Positions 34,355 through 42,008 of a DNA stretch of 47,188 nt are shown in pieces. Under the pieces are notes generated by a model, which was not told where the DNA came from, made no database searches, and saw nothing but the letters and a program-made list of their open reading frames with translations. Source of the DNA: Kyrpidia sp. (lineage in GTDB: Bacteria > Bacillota > Bacilli > Kyrpidiales > Kyrpidiaceae); NCBI GenBank assembly GCA_029960885.1, contig JASBVV010000075.1:1-47188 (forward strand), given 5' to 3'. Both the position numbers and the translations under genes were made by a program. Positions within the stretch are counted from its first letter, which is position 1; the number at the start of each line of letters is the position of its first letter.

Positions 34355-36292
34355 TCACCGCATTTGAAACGCTTTCATTTTTCGATACAAGGTGATGCGA
34401 GAAATCCCCAGTTTTTCCGCCGCCCGGCTCACATTGCCCCGCGTTTCCCGAAGCGCCTCCTCCACCGCCTGCCGGTCGAGGAGAACCGGCCGCCGGGGCG
34501 GTCCCGCGCCGGGATCCCGCTCTTCAAACGGTCCGTCCAACCGGATGTCCCATTCTTCAATCCGCGGGCCGTCGCAGAAGAACACCGCCCGCTGGATGAC
34601 GTTGCGCAACTCCCGGACGTTCCCCGGCCACGAGTGACCCATCAGCTTTTCCAGGGCCTTCCCGGAGAGGACCGGAGCGGGCTTGTTCATTTGCTCCGCA
34701 AACCGGCGAAGGAAATCGGCCGCCAGCAAAGGAATGTCTTCTTTGCGCTCCCGCAGAGGAGGGATGCGAATCCAGACGGCGGACAGACGGTAAAAGAGGT
34801 CTTCCCGAAACCGGCCGGCCCGCACTTCTTCCCGAAGATTTTTGTGGGTTGCGGCGATGATCCGCACATCCACTTCTACCGGGCGGCTCCCGCCGACCGG
34901 CACCACCCTCCCCTCCTCCAGAAATCGGAGGAGCAAAGTTTGACAATCGGGAGGCAAGTCCCCGACTTCATCCAGAAAAACCGTACCTCCGTCCGCCAAG
35001 ACCAGTTTACCCGGTTGCCCCCGCTTCTTCGCTCCGGTGAATGCCCCTTCCTCGTAACCGAACAATTCACTGGCCGCCAGTTCCCGCTGCAGAGCGCCAC
35101 AATTGACGGCGACAAACGGGCCGCCGGAGCGAGGTCCGGCCGCGTGGACGGCATGGGCGAACAGTTCCTTTCCGGTTCCCGTCTCTCCCGCAAGAAATAA
35201 GGGAGCCGACACTCCGGCCGCCTTTTTCGCCAAAGCCTTCGCCTCGCGCATGACGGAACTCTCTCCAATGATGCCGTCCAGGTCGTACAACGCCGACCAC
35301 CCGCCGCGCCGCCGCGAAACGTTCGCCCGGGGCGGCCGGACATCCGCAACGAAGCACACCGCCCCCATCGCGCATCCCCATAGCTTATACGGAAAAATTT
35401 TCAATACCAATAGAATATTTCGATCAACCAAACGGTATTCATGGGCGGCACCCGGCTTGTCTTCTCCGCGCAGGGGAGCCTCCGGACCCTCGAGCAAGGG
35501 GAGCGCCCCGCCGGTGCAAAATCCCCACCGGGCAGCCGCGGCATTGGCCCGCACCACCTGCCGATTCCGATCCAAAACAAACACCGGCTTGTCCGTAACC
35601 TCCGCCAACTCTTTCCAAAGAAAGTCGGTGGATAGGGCGTTTCCCTGCAGTTCCCGCGCGATGCGGTCAGCCGCGGACTGCAACAGGGCCATGTCGTGAC
35701 AGCGGTACCATTTCAGCCGGCTCGTCACGTCCAGCACTCCAAGCACGGTCCCTGTCACCGGTTCCCGTATGGGCACCGCCGAACATATCCATTCGTGCCA
35801 GCCGGTGCAAAAGTGTTCCGGCCCCATCACTTGAACCGCACGTCCCTCAACCGCCGCCGTCCCTACGGCATTGGTGCCCGCGGCGGCTTCGCTCCAGTCC
35901 GCCCCGCCGAAAAAATGCCGCCGGTCTACATGTTTCCTCAAGTGATGGGCGTCCACCAGGACCTGAAGCAACAAACCCTCCCCGTCCCCCAAGGCCACCA
36001 CCACGCGATCCTGCCCCAGCTTCCGGTGTACATGTTCCATGTACGGGGAAGCCGCATCGATCAACCCGCGGTATAAATCGGAGAGCTCCGCCACATCCCG
36101 TCCCTCTAATCGAACCGGCGCCTCCTCCCGGTACAGATCGACTCCCAGCCGCTTGCACCGCCGCCATGAGGCGGCGATCCACTGCCGCTGGTCCGGGGGC
36201 AGAACGCCGCGGGACGCCCACTCCTCCCACTGACGCATCAGACGGACGAAATAGTTTCGCACACCGTCCCGATCGATGGCGCCGCTATTCAC
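34355..36292 (-). CDS. acxR: Sigma-54-dependent activator of acetone carboxylase (AcxR/AcoR type)
   Basis: 645 residues. The N-terminal about 300 residues form a GAF-type sensor (ASWRRCKRLGVD, then GTNAVGTAAVEGRAVQVMGPEHF); a PAS-like segment follows (KPVFVLDRNRQVVRANAAAA). The AAA+ domain has Walker A LAGETGTGKELFAHAVH, the sigma-54 contact loop EEGAFTGAKK, Walker B DGGTVFLDEVGDLPPD and the arginine-finger region. The C-terminus is a Fis-type HTH (EEALRETRGNVSRAAEKLGISRITLYRKMKAF). GTG 36292 follows GGAGGG by five bases; the longer frame upstream crosses an AT-rich promoter region and is not coding. Likely senses acetone or a related ketone/alcohol (inference from location). Confidence 0.9.
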   Translation of the reverse strand: MNSGAIDRDGVRNYFVRLMRQWEEWASRGVLPPDQRQWIAASWRRCKRLGVDLYREEAPVRLEGRDVAELSDLYRGLIDAASPYMEHVHRKLGQDRVVVALGDGEGLLLQVLVDAHHLRKHVDRRHFFGGADWSEAAAGTNAVGTAAVEGRAVQVMGPEHFCTGWHEWICSAVPIREPVTGTVLGVLDVTSRLKWYRCHDMALLQSAADRIARELQGNALSTDFLWKELAEVTDKPVFVLDRNRQVVRANAAAARWGFCTGGALPLLEGPEAPLRGEDKPGAAHEYRLVDRNILLVLKIFPYKLWGCAMGAVCFVADVRPPRANVSRRRGGWSALYDLDGIIGESSVMREAKALAKKAAGVSAPLFLAGETGTGKELFAHAVHAAGPRSGGPFVAVNCGALQRELAASELFGYEEGAFTGAKKRGQPGKLVLADGGTVFLDEVGDLPPDCQTLLLRFLEEGRVVPVGGSRPVEVDVRIIAATHKNLREEVRAGRFREDLFYRLSAVWIRIPPLRERKEDIPLLAADFLRRFAEQMNKPAPVLSGKALEKLMGHSWPGNVRELRNVIQRAVFFCDGPRIEEWDIRLDGPFEERDPGAGPPRRPVLLDRQAVEEALRETRGNVSRAAEKLGISRITLYRKMKAFQMR

Positions 36293-36350
36293 CTGCTCCC
36301 TCCCCCTCCTCGGATCGCCCGGGGAATGCAGCCCGGCCGGATCTGGCCCA

Positions 36351-36425
36351 ACTTCAATTATAATTATAATCCGACTTCGTGTTATTTTTGATAGAAAAAA
36401 ATATATATCCTTTATTCGATTTTTT
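36351..36425 (-). promoter_or_regulatory. AT-rich promoter region upstream of the activator gene
   Basis: A stretch of about 75 bases with A/T runs and two TATAAT copies in tandem on the minus strand (within TTATAATTATAATTG, about 36355-36369). No good -35 is found, so the exact promoter is uncertain. The hairpin GGAGCGCCC/GGGCGCCCC near 36446-36472 has no T tract. Confidence 0.35.
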
Positions 36426-36484
36426 TGCGATGGAGGAGGGGGCCGGGAGCGCCCTGGATGCGGGCGCCCCGGGTGACTCACGGG

Positions 36485-36709
36485 TTACTCAAACGTCGGC
36501 AGGCGATCGAGATTGTTCTCTTCCGTTCCATCGGCTTCACTGCGCAGGATGTCCCGCCCATAGCGGTGAACGACGTCGACGTGTTCGATTTCTCCTTTTT
36601 TCGCCTTTTCCACGGCTTCATCGTATTGGAGAATTTTTCCCGAATCCAATTTGACGCTCACGATGTCGCCTTCCCGGTTCTTTTTGACGGCGATGATCCG
36701 CTCCGCCAT
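36485..36709 (-). CDS. DUF3892 domain protein (74 aa)
   Basis: Small soluble protein opening MAERIIAVKKNREGDIVSVKLDSGKILQYDEAVEKAKKGEIEHVDVVHRYG, the typical DUF3892 pattern (two beta strands, then a short helix). The last 20 residues are acidic. Such proteins occur widely in Bacillales; no biochemical role is established that I know of. Start at ATG 36709 behind GGGAGGG; the longer open frame upstream is antisense to the DUF1284 gene. It diverges from that gene with 174 bases between them, in which I see no clear promoter. Confidence 0.8.
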   Translation of the reverse strand: MAERIIAVKKNREGDIVSVKLDSGKILQYDEAVEKAKKGEIEHVDVVHRYGRDILRSEADGTEENNLDRLPTFE

Positions 36710-36883
36710 CTCGCAATCCCTCCCGAGTTGGATGGTCGGTCTCCCGTTAGTCTTTCCCGATGTTCCGAGGTTAAGCCGAAAACCGGACGGGATGTCGCCT
36801 CTCCCGATCACACTCGAATCACCGGCCCGCTGTACCCGATTCAAGAGCAGCGCTATGATGGGAAGCAGAAAGGAGACCGGCAT

Positions 36884-37333
36884 ATGAACCGTCCGCTTCG
36901 TCTGCGCGCGCATCACCTGTTGTGCGTTCACGGATTTCGCGGTATGGGGTACAATCCCGGCTTTGTCGACAATCTGGCGGCCATCGTTTACCGGTTTCAA
37001 AATGAACCGGGGCTTCAGATTCAAATCCTGCGGAATTTGGACGCCGTGTGCGCGGCCTGTCCGTCAAACGGCGGAGACATCTGCGAACAGGAACGTCGCG
37101 ACCGGCATATTCAGGCCATGGACGACCGGGTGATCCGGCGACTGGGGTTGGCGGAGGGAGAGGTGTACGACCGGGACGACCTCGTCGAACGGACCGCCTC
37201 CCGCATTCGCCCCGAGGACTTGGACATCCTTTGCCGGGGCTGCGAATGGCTGCCGTACGGAGTGTGCAAGGAAGGACTCGCTTCCCTTCGCCGCCGGCGA
37301 GAAACGAAACCCGGTTCACCGGGAAAGGCATGA
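36884..37333 (+). CDS. DUF1284 cysteine-rich protein (149 aa)
   Basis: Begins MNRPLRLRAHHLLCVHGFRGMGYNPGF, the family hallmark. Two matching CX2CX7C motifs are present, C56-C59-C67 (CAACPSNGGDIC) and C117-C120-C128 (CRGCEWLPYGVC), with a further C14 near the N-terminus. The spacing suggests metal or iron-sulfur binding; DUF1284 proteins have no settled function. Start at ATG 36884, eight bases after AAAGGAG; frame open further upstream without ribosome site. The GerAB gene follows after 68 bases on the same strand. Confidence 0.85.
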   Translation: MNRPLRLRAHHLLCVHGFRGMGYNPGFVDNLAAIVYRFQNEPGLQIQILRNLDAVCAACPSNGGDICEQERRDRHIQAMDDRVIRRLGLAEGEVYDRDDLVERTASRIRPEDLDILCRGCEWLPYGVCKEGLASLRRRRETKPGSPGKA

Positions 37334-37401
37334 GGAGAAAGGGGACTATCCCGCTTCCCCGGTGGCCAAGATGGAAAAGAAGAGACCCTCGGGGGTGAGC
37401 C

Positions 37402-38523
37402 ATGGACCAACGGCTGTCCCTCCCGCAATTCGTCTTTCTCATGATTTGGCTGGTTTTGGGGACGGGGATCCTCACGATGCCCTTCGCCATCGGTCAGTTT
37501 GTAGTCCGCGACGCCTGGATCAGCGCCTGCCTGTTCCCCCTCGGAGCCTCGGCGATCATCGGGGTCGTCGCACTCTTCACGCGGACATTCCGGGGAGCCA
37601 CTTTGATCGAGGGGGTGCAGGCCGCCTTTGGGCCTTATGTCGGAGGCGCCGTCACCCTCTGGATCCTGATCGTCATGTGGACCACATCCTCCATCATGCT
37701 TCGCGAAATCAGCCTGTTTATCAATAACACCGTCATGCCCCGAACCCCGAATTTTATCATCACGCTGCTGCTGATTCTCCCCGCAGCCTACGCTGTATAC
37801 CAGGGCCTGGAAGTCATCGGCCGGCTGGCGGAAGTCATCACCCCCGTCGGCATAGCCATTACCGTCACCTTGTACCTTCTGGCGATGCAGCATGCCGACT
37901 TTTCCCGCCTGCAACCGGTTCTGGCCGACGGCTGGGAACCGGTACTGCGCGGCGCAGTGGTGCCTTGGGGATTTGCCGCCGAACTCGTCTTCTCCCTCCT
38001 ATTGGCCAACTCCCTGGAGCGCGGCCCGTTATTGCGGGGATTGTGGTTTGCCTCGGCCTTCATCAGCCTGGCCGGCGTGGTCGCCGAAACCACCATCACC
38101 TCGATTCTCGGCGCCAGCCGCACCTTCACCAACTTTCCCATTCTGGAGGTCGTCCGAACGATTCGCATCGGGGGATTTGTCGAACGCCTGGATCCCCTCT
38201 ACGTCATGGGAGTAATTACTACCATGTTTTTGAAATTGTCCTTGTTCCACTACGGCCTCTGCACGGCCCTCCGACAATGGCTGCGCTTGAAGACCTCCCG
38301 TCCGGTCGTTTGGCCGGCGGCAGCCGTGGTGTGGGCCGGCAGCATCCTGTTGGTCCGGGATGCCGCTAAATTCCAGGATTTGGTATTGTTCGGCCTCTGG
38401 GGATACCTCCTGTTCACCGCCTTCGTCATCCCGTCGGCGGCCGTCGCGGTATACCGTCTCCGAAGGCACCTGCTCCGCCGGCGCGATCCATCCACGTCTG
38501 CAAAGAAAAAAAGAAGAAATTAA
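37402..38523 (+). CDS. GerAB/ArcD/ProY-family spore germination transporter
   Basis: 373 residues with about ten membrane helices, typical of the B subunit of germinant receptors (APC superfamily). The N-terminal LSLPQFVFLMIWLVLGTGILTMPFAIGQFV, the ISLFINNTVMPRTPNFII segment and the basic C-terminal tail fit GerAB. In complete receptors GerAA and GerAC genes adjoin; neither is found on either side, so this is an orphan B subunit. It may pair with subunits encoded elsewhere or act as an amino-acid transporter. Start at ATG 37402 behind GGGGGTGAG. A strong terminator follows the stop directly. Confidence 0.85.
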   Translation: MDQRLSLPQFVFLMIWLVLGTGILTMPFAIGQFVVRDAWISACLFPLGASAIIGVVALFTRTFRGATLIEGVQAAFGPYVGGAVTLWILIVMWTTSSIMLREISLFINNTVMPRTPNFIITLLLILPAAYAVYQGLEVIGRLAEVITPVGIAITVTLYLLAMQHADFSRLQPVLADGWEPVLRGAVVPWGFAAELVFSLLLANSLERGPLLRGLWFASAFISLAGVVAETTITSILGASRTFTNFPILEVVRTIRIGGFVERLDPLYVMGVITTMFLKLSLFHYGLCTALRQWLRLKTSRPVVWPAAAVVWAGSILLVRDAAKFQDLVLFGLWGYLLFTAFVIPSAAVAVYRLRRHLLRRRDPSTSAKKKRRN

Positions 38524-38546
38524 CCGGCCACAGGGCCGGCTTTTTT
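38524..38546 (+). terminator. Terminator of the GerAB-like gene
   Basis: CCGGCC-ACAG-GGCCGG (38524-38539) followed by C and six T residues. It begins on the base after the stop codon. Confidence 0.88.
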
Positions 38547-38653
38547 ACATCTTCTCGTCGAAAAATAGGCGGACCGCCCCATCTACAAGCCCTGTCCAGT
38601 CCGGCACCCCGCCGATATGCTATATCAGGTTCAAACGAAAGGAGGGACCGTTG

Positions 38654-38791
38654 GTGTTTGGTCCGTTCACCCGGTGGGCGGTGGTTTTTCTCATCATCTT
38701 CGTCCTGTTCTTCCTGATCGTCCCGCATCCGCACTACTACGGCGGGGGCGGCGCGGCCGCGAGTGCCTCCGCTGTGGGCGGCTATTACTGA
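38654..38791 (+). CDS. Tiny membrane protein with Gly/Ala/Ser tail (45 aa)
   Basis: GTG start at 38654, seven bases after a good AAAGGAGGG; a TTG one codon earlier is also possible. One strongly hydrophobic helix (residues 8-22, WAVVFLIIFVLFFLIV) is followed by PHPHYYGGGG and a small-residue tail ending AVGGYY. Gly/Tyr-rich single-helix miniproteins such as the YjcZ type are common in spore formers, but here the helix comes first, so I do not assign the family. It lies between the GerAB terminator and a hairpin pair, so it is probably its own transcription unit. Function unknown. Confidence 0.5.
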   Translation: MFGPFTRWAVVFLIIFVLFFLIVPHPHYYGGGGAAASASAVGGYY

Positions 38792-38894
38792 TGGCGAATC
38801 GGTCGCCTCTTCCGGCGGACGGTCCGATGCGCCGAAGTCCATGCGCCTCCTTCACCTTCTAGCAAAATACAGGAACGGAATTCCGATCGGCAGT

Positions 38895-38919
38895 CCATCC
38901 GGCCTTAGGGACCGGATGG
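38895..38919. other. Hairpin of unknown role
   Basis: CCATCCGG (38895-38902) pairs with CCGGATGG (38912-38919) around a nine-base loop. It comes just before the terminator-like hairpin at 38933-38969, so the two form a tandem structure downstream of the 45-residue gene. Confidence 0.45.
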
Positions 38920-38932
38920 CGCGGGAACTGTC

Positions 38933-38969
38933 GGGCTGTTGAGCGCGAGCGCAACAGCCCATCTCTTTT
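38933..38969 (+). terminator. Terminator-like hairpin before the channel gene
   Basis: GGGCTGTTG (38933-38941) pairs with CAACAGCCC (38952-38960) around a 10-base loop, then ATCTCTTTT. It probably ends transcription from the small membrane protein gene 140 bases upstream. Confidence 0.6.
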
Positions 38970-38997
38970 GTTCCTTCGGCCGGCTCCCGAAATGGTG

Positions 38998-39022
38998 TAC
39001 AATACTTGCACAGGAAAGTATT
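38998..39022 (+). promoter_or_regulatory. -10 element overlapping a palindrome upstream of the channel gene
   Basis: TACAAT (38998-39003) overlaps the left arm of a 7-base inverted repeat, AATACTT (39001-39007) with AAGTATT (39016-39022). A repressor bound here would cover the transcription start. No convincing -35 is seen. Confidence 0.4.
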
Positions 39023-39068
39023 GCACCGACCCGATCCAGCCGATTTCGGAATGTGAGGGAGGCCCCCG

Positions 39069-39902
39069 ATGGGCAAGGCCGAATTAAGCTCCTCCGCATC
39101 CCGCCGCGCCGTGCGCCGGGTATGGAACGCTATCCGAACGTCCTCCATTCTCATCAAGGTGATCGGCGTCCTGCTGCTCACGGCGGCTCTCCTGGCGACG
39201 ATTGCGTATATCGCGCCGGTCCTCCCGGTCCGGGAAGGAATCGGAATGTTTGCCGTCGGACTTTGGGCGTTGATCATGGCTTTGGTCACATATTACAATT
39301 GGCCGCTGTCGATGGGTTTTCTCGTCGTCCACATCGTGTTGCTCTTGCATCTGAACAACAGTCCGCTTTTTACCGACGCCGCGGCCAATTATTCATCGAC
39401 GGCCGTGATTTTGGCGCTCAGTTTTGTGCTGTATGCCGAATTGCTCGTCATTATGATTTATTATGCTTACAACATCAGCCAACAAAAACAGCCCCGACCG
39501 GTCTCGGAACATGCCCTCGCGACGATTTTGTTCCGGATCGACCTGGCCCTGTACCGGATGCGGGTGCTTCTCATCCCGCTTTTGTACGTGGTCATCGTCG
39601 TCATCACCATTTTGGTGTTCGCCCAAATCTACAACAACCTGATCGCACACAGTTCGAACCAGCTCGTCTACTTCAGCTCGGGCGAAAAAGTTTCCGAATG
39701 GGATGCCTTGTACTTCAGTTCGGTCACCTTTTTCACGATCGGTTACGGAGATGTCGTTCCAAAAGGAAATCTTTTAAAATTATTTGTACAACTGGAAATG
39801 ATCGTCGGGCATCTGATCAACGTCTTTTACGCCGCCACCCTTCTGAACTTTCTCATCTCCAACCTCGCCACCGGTCAAACCCAAAACCACCGGGACCCTT
39901 GA
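39069..39902 (+). CDS. Potassium-channel-like membrane protein
   Basis: 277 residues. Five to six membrane helices: a first pair at about 28-65, others at about 70-90 and 100-125, then a C-terminal pore module made of a helix (about 165-185), a pore loop and a last helix (about 235-260). The pore loop is ALYFSSVTFFTIGYGDVVPKG with the potassium selectivity filter TIGYGD at about residues 222-227. There is no RCK/TrkA domain after the pore. The protein probably forms a tetrameric ion channel; gating is unknown. Start at ATG 39069 behind GGGAGG. It converges on the YcdB/YcdC-type gene. Confidence 0.88.
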   Translation: MGKAELSSSASRRAVRRVWNAIRTSSILIKVIGVLLLTAALLATIAYIAPVLPVREGIGMFAVGLWALIMALVTYYNWPLSMGFLVVHIVLLLHLNNSPLFTDAAANYSSTAVILALSFVLYAELLVIMIYYAYNISQQKQPRPVSEHALATILFRIDLALYRMRVLLIPLLYVVIVVITILVFAQIYNNLIAHSSNQLVYFSSGEKVSEWDALYFSSVTFFTIGYGDVVPKGNLLKLFVQLEMIVGHLINVFYAATLLNFLISNLATGQTQNHRDP

Positions 39903-39936
39903 CAAACCGGAAACCAAAGCGCTCCCCAAACACGCG

Positions 39937-39969
39937 AAAATCCCCGGAACCTTTTCCGTTCCGGGGATT
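39937..39969 (-). terminator. Terminator shared by convergent genes, stronger on the minus strand
   Basis: A perfect 12-base stem (39939-39950 with 39958-39969, core CCCCGGAAC/GTTCCGGGG), seven-base loop, followed on the minus strand by TTTTCG. It lies 20 bases after the stop of the 599-residue protein gene. Confidence 0.75.
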
Positions 39970-39988
39970 CAACGGCAAAGCAGGAGGT

Positions 39989-41788
39989 TCATTCGGACAA
40001 GCCGCCCGAGAATGGCGGAGGGAGCGAATCCACCCATTCGCCCGTCATCGCATCCCACGAAGTCAGCGGGACGTCGGACACGGGAAGGTAGGCCAGGCGC
40101 ACCTCCCCGCCCCCCGGGGCCTGGGAACTTCCGGGAATCCGGACATAGGCGAGGGTCATGCGAATCTTGCTCAGGAAAAAGGCCTCCGCCGCATCCGAAG
40201 GAACCGGAGCGCCTTCCGCATAGTGAACTCCGCCGGCAATGCCGGGGTCATCGGCAAAATACGCGTAATAGTTGATCACCCGTCCGGTCCGCTCGTCGAC
40301 CGTAACCGCCACGCTGGACAAGTCGTCCCGGATCCCGTTGTGCAAATGGAGGAAGTCGACCACATACCGCGGTGGCCCCGGGGGCTTCGCCGCGCCGGCC
40401 GATCCGGATTTCGCCGCGCCGGGAATCTTCTCCGGCTCTTGCGGCGCCGCCAAGGCTCCCAACCGCCCGGGCAAAACCCGCTTCACAAACTCGACGGCCA
40501 CCCCCACGGCCTGATCGGGCGTCACCGCCTGAGTGCCGGCGGCGGCCGGCCTTTCCGGCCAAACGGAAGGATCATCGGCGAAATTGGCCGATGTCACTTC
40601 GCCGGTTAACGCGTCCACACCGACGCTCGCCACGGACTTGTACCCGCGGGCAAACGTCAGCAGCCACACGGGGTGCCGGCCTTTGACGCCTCCATTGAGG
40701 CGGCTCTCTTGAAGGGTGAGATCCGTCCCGAGTCCCAGCACCGTCCGGGCCACCTGCTCCGCTCCCGCCGCGTTGAGTGGATCGTCGAGCAGGACCGGAG
40801 CGACCTGCCCCCCGGGCTCGAGAGGCTTGACCGGCTCCGAAGAAGGAATCGACGCCTTTCGGCCGGAACCGTCGATCCATTCCCCGGTTTCCGCATCCAG
40901 GTACAGCAAGTTAAAAGGAACGAGCCCCCTCCCCGGAACCAAAACCGGCGGCGACAAGTTCGCCGTATACACCAGGCGCGCCCGACTCTCCCCGGTCGAT
41001 TTGCCGGGCTCCGGCACATAATGCAAAGTCACGTCCAAATCCCGGGCGAGCCGGGCGCGCGCATCTTCCTTCGAAACAGCCGGCGTTCCCTCCGGGAACG
41101 AAACGCGGGACCAGGAAAACTCATACTCGCTCACCTGTCCGTCCGGCCCGATCACGACGTGAAACCCGTCCCATGGAAAGGGAATTCCTTCGTGGACACG
41201 GGCAAAAGAAAAGCCGTATCCAACCAGTCCCGCCGCGCCGTACTGATCTTCGGCCGGCCATTCCACCGTTTGCTCAAATTCAGACGGCTGCAATTTGGCA
41301 GCCAGTGCCCGGGCCGCTTCCCGGGCCTTTTCCCGGTCCACGGACGGGGGAAACAACCGCCTGTCCTCGCGCCATTGCTGGAAGGACAAAATCGCACCGG
41401 TCTCGGCATCCACCGAGGCACTGACCCGTTCCCTCTTGCCGCCATCGCGGTCTTGCCAGTTCAGGTTCCACCGCCGCGGTCCGTCCGCACCGCCGGGATC
41501 GGAAGAATAAGTAAAAACCGTCCCTGCTCCCTCCGGAACGCCGAAGGCGTCCATCACGATCCGTTTCGCTTCTTCTACCGAAATCGCCGTTTCCTTGGGA
41601 GCAGATACCTCCCCGGCGGAGGAATTCGCCCGAACCTCCGCATCCGCCGGAACCCGCACTTCCGCCGAAGCACCGTCCCCCCCTTTTACCGGTTGATCCG
41701 CCGCTCCAGCCGGGACGCCGGCAAGGCCCAATACGACGGCCATCCCGATCGGAATCACCGTCCGCCCCAACACCGGCCCGTGGCCCAT
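39989..41788 (-). CDS. Exported YcdB/YcdC-repeat (PepSY-like) protein
   Basis: 599 residues with a signal peptide (hydrophobic core about 11-25, cleavage after AGA-like Ala motif). The mature part is built of repeated YcdB/YcdC-type PepSY-like units: SVEEAKRIVMDAFGVPEG, SVDAETGAILSFQQW, REKAREAARALAAKLQP, DALTGEVTSANF, DERTGRVINYYAYF and DAMTGEWVDS recur along the chain. Extracellular; possibly inhibits or assists proteases or envelope enzymes, but the role is not established. The ATG at 41788 is preferred over GTG 41797, which touches the GAGGAG ribosome site; the paralogue has the same layout. Lacks SLH domains. Confidence 0.8.
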   Translation of the reverse strand: MGHGPVLGRTVIPIGMAVVLGLAGVPAGAADQPVKGGDGASAEVRVPADAEVRANSSAGEVSAPKETAISVEEAKRIVMDAFGVPEGAGTVFTYSSDPGGADGPRRWNLNWQDRDGGKRERVSASVDAETGAILSFQQWREDRRLFPPSVDREKAREAARALAAKLQPSEFEQTVEWPAEDQYGAAGLVGYGFSFARVHEGIPFPWDGFHVVIGPDGQVSEYEFSWSRVSFPEGTPAVSKEDARARLARDLDVTLHYVPEPGKSTGESRARLVYTANLSPPVLVPGRGLVPFNLLYLDAETGEWIDGSGRKASIPSSEPVKPLEPGGQVAPVLLDDPLNAAGAEQVARTVLGLGTDLTLQESRLNGGVKGRHPVWLLTFARGYKSVASVGVDALTGEVTSANFADDPSVWPERPAAAGTQAVTPDQAVGVAVEFVKRVLPGRLGALAAPQEPEKIPGAAKSGSAGAAKPPGPPRYVVDFLHLHNGIRDDLSSVAVTVDERTGRVINYYAYFADDPGIAGGVHYAEGAPVPSDAAEAFFLSKIRMTLAYVRIPGSSQAPGGGEVRLAYLPVSDVPLTSWDAMTGEWVDSLPPPFSGGLSE

Positions 41789-41830
41789 GTACTTCACACT
41801 CCTCGCCGCACCATACGCTGTCGGTCGATT

Positions 41831-41848
41831 CTATCATAGCTATCATAG
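41831..41848. repeat. Tandem 9-base repeat CTATCATAG x2
   Basis: Two perfect adjoining copies (41831-41839 and 41840-41848). The second contains the -10 hexamer TATGAT of the downstream gene on the minus strand, so the repeat may offer two -10 sites or an operator. Confidence 0.55.
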
Positions 41849-41880
41849 CGGGAGGAGCACCTACCCACAAATGTCCGTTT
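41842..41880 (-). promoter_or_regulatory. Promoter and conserved element upstream of the 599-residue protein gene
   Basis: Minus strand: AAACGGACATTT (41880-41869), TTGTGG (41870-41865), 17 bases, TATGAT (41847-41842). The 12-base element is repeated exactly before the paralogous gene at 44388-44399 in the same place relative to TATGAT, which supports function. Confidence 0.5.
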
Positions 41881-42008
41881 CCGCCCTCCTGCCGGCACCA
41901 CCCTCCGTTTGCGGCCGATTTACGGGACCACGTAACGGGCGCGGACCGGATCAACGGGCCGGACGGCGCCCAAGCCGCACGGGCCCCGGAATCATGCGCC
42001 GCACCGGT

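Noticed and set aside
36446-36472. Terminator after the DUF3892 gene
   Set aside because: A GC-rich hairpin exists, but no T tract follows on the minus strand.
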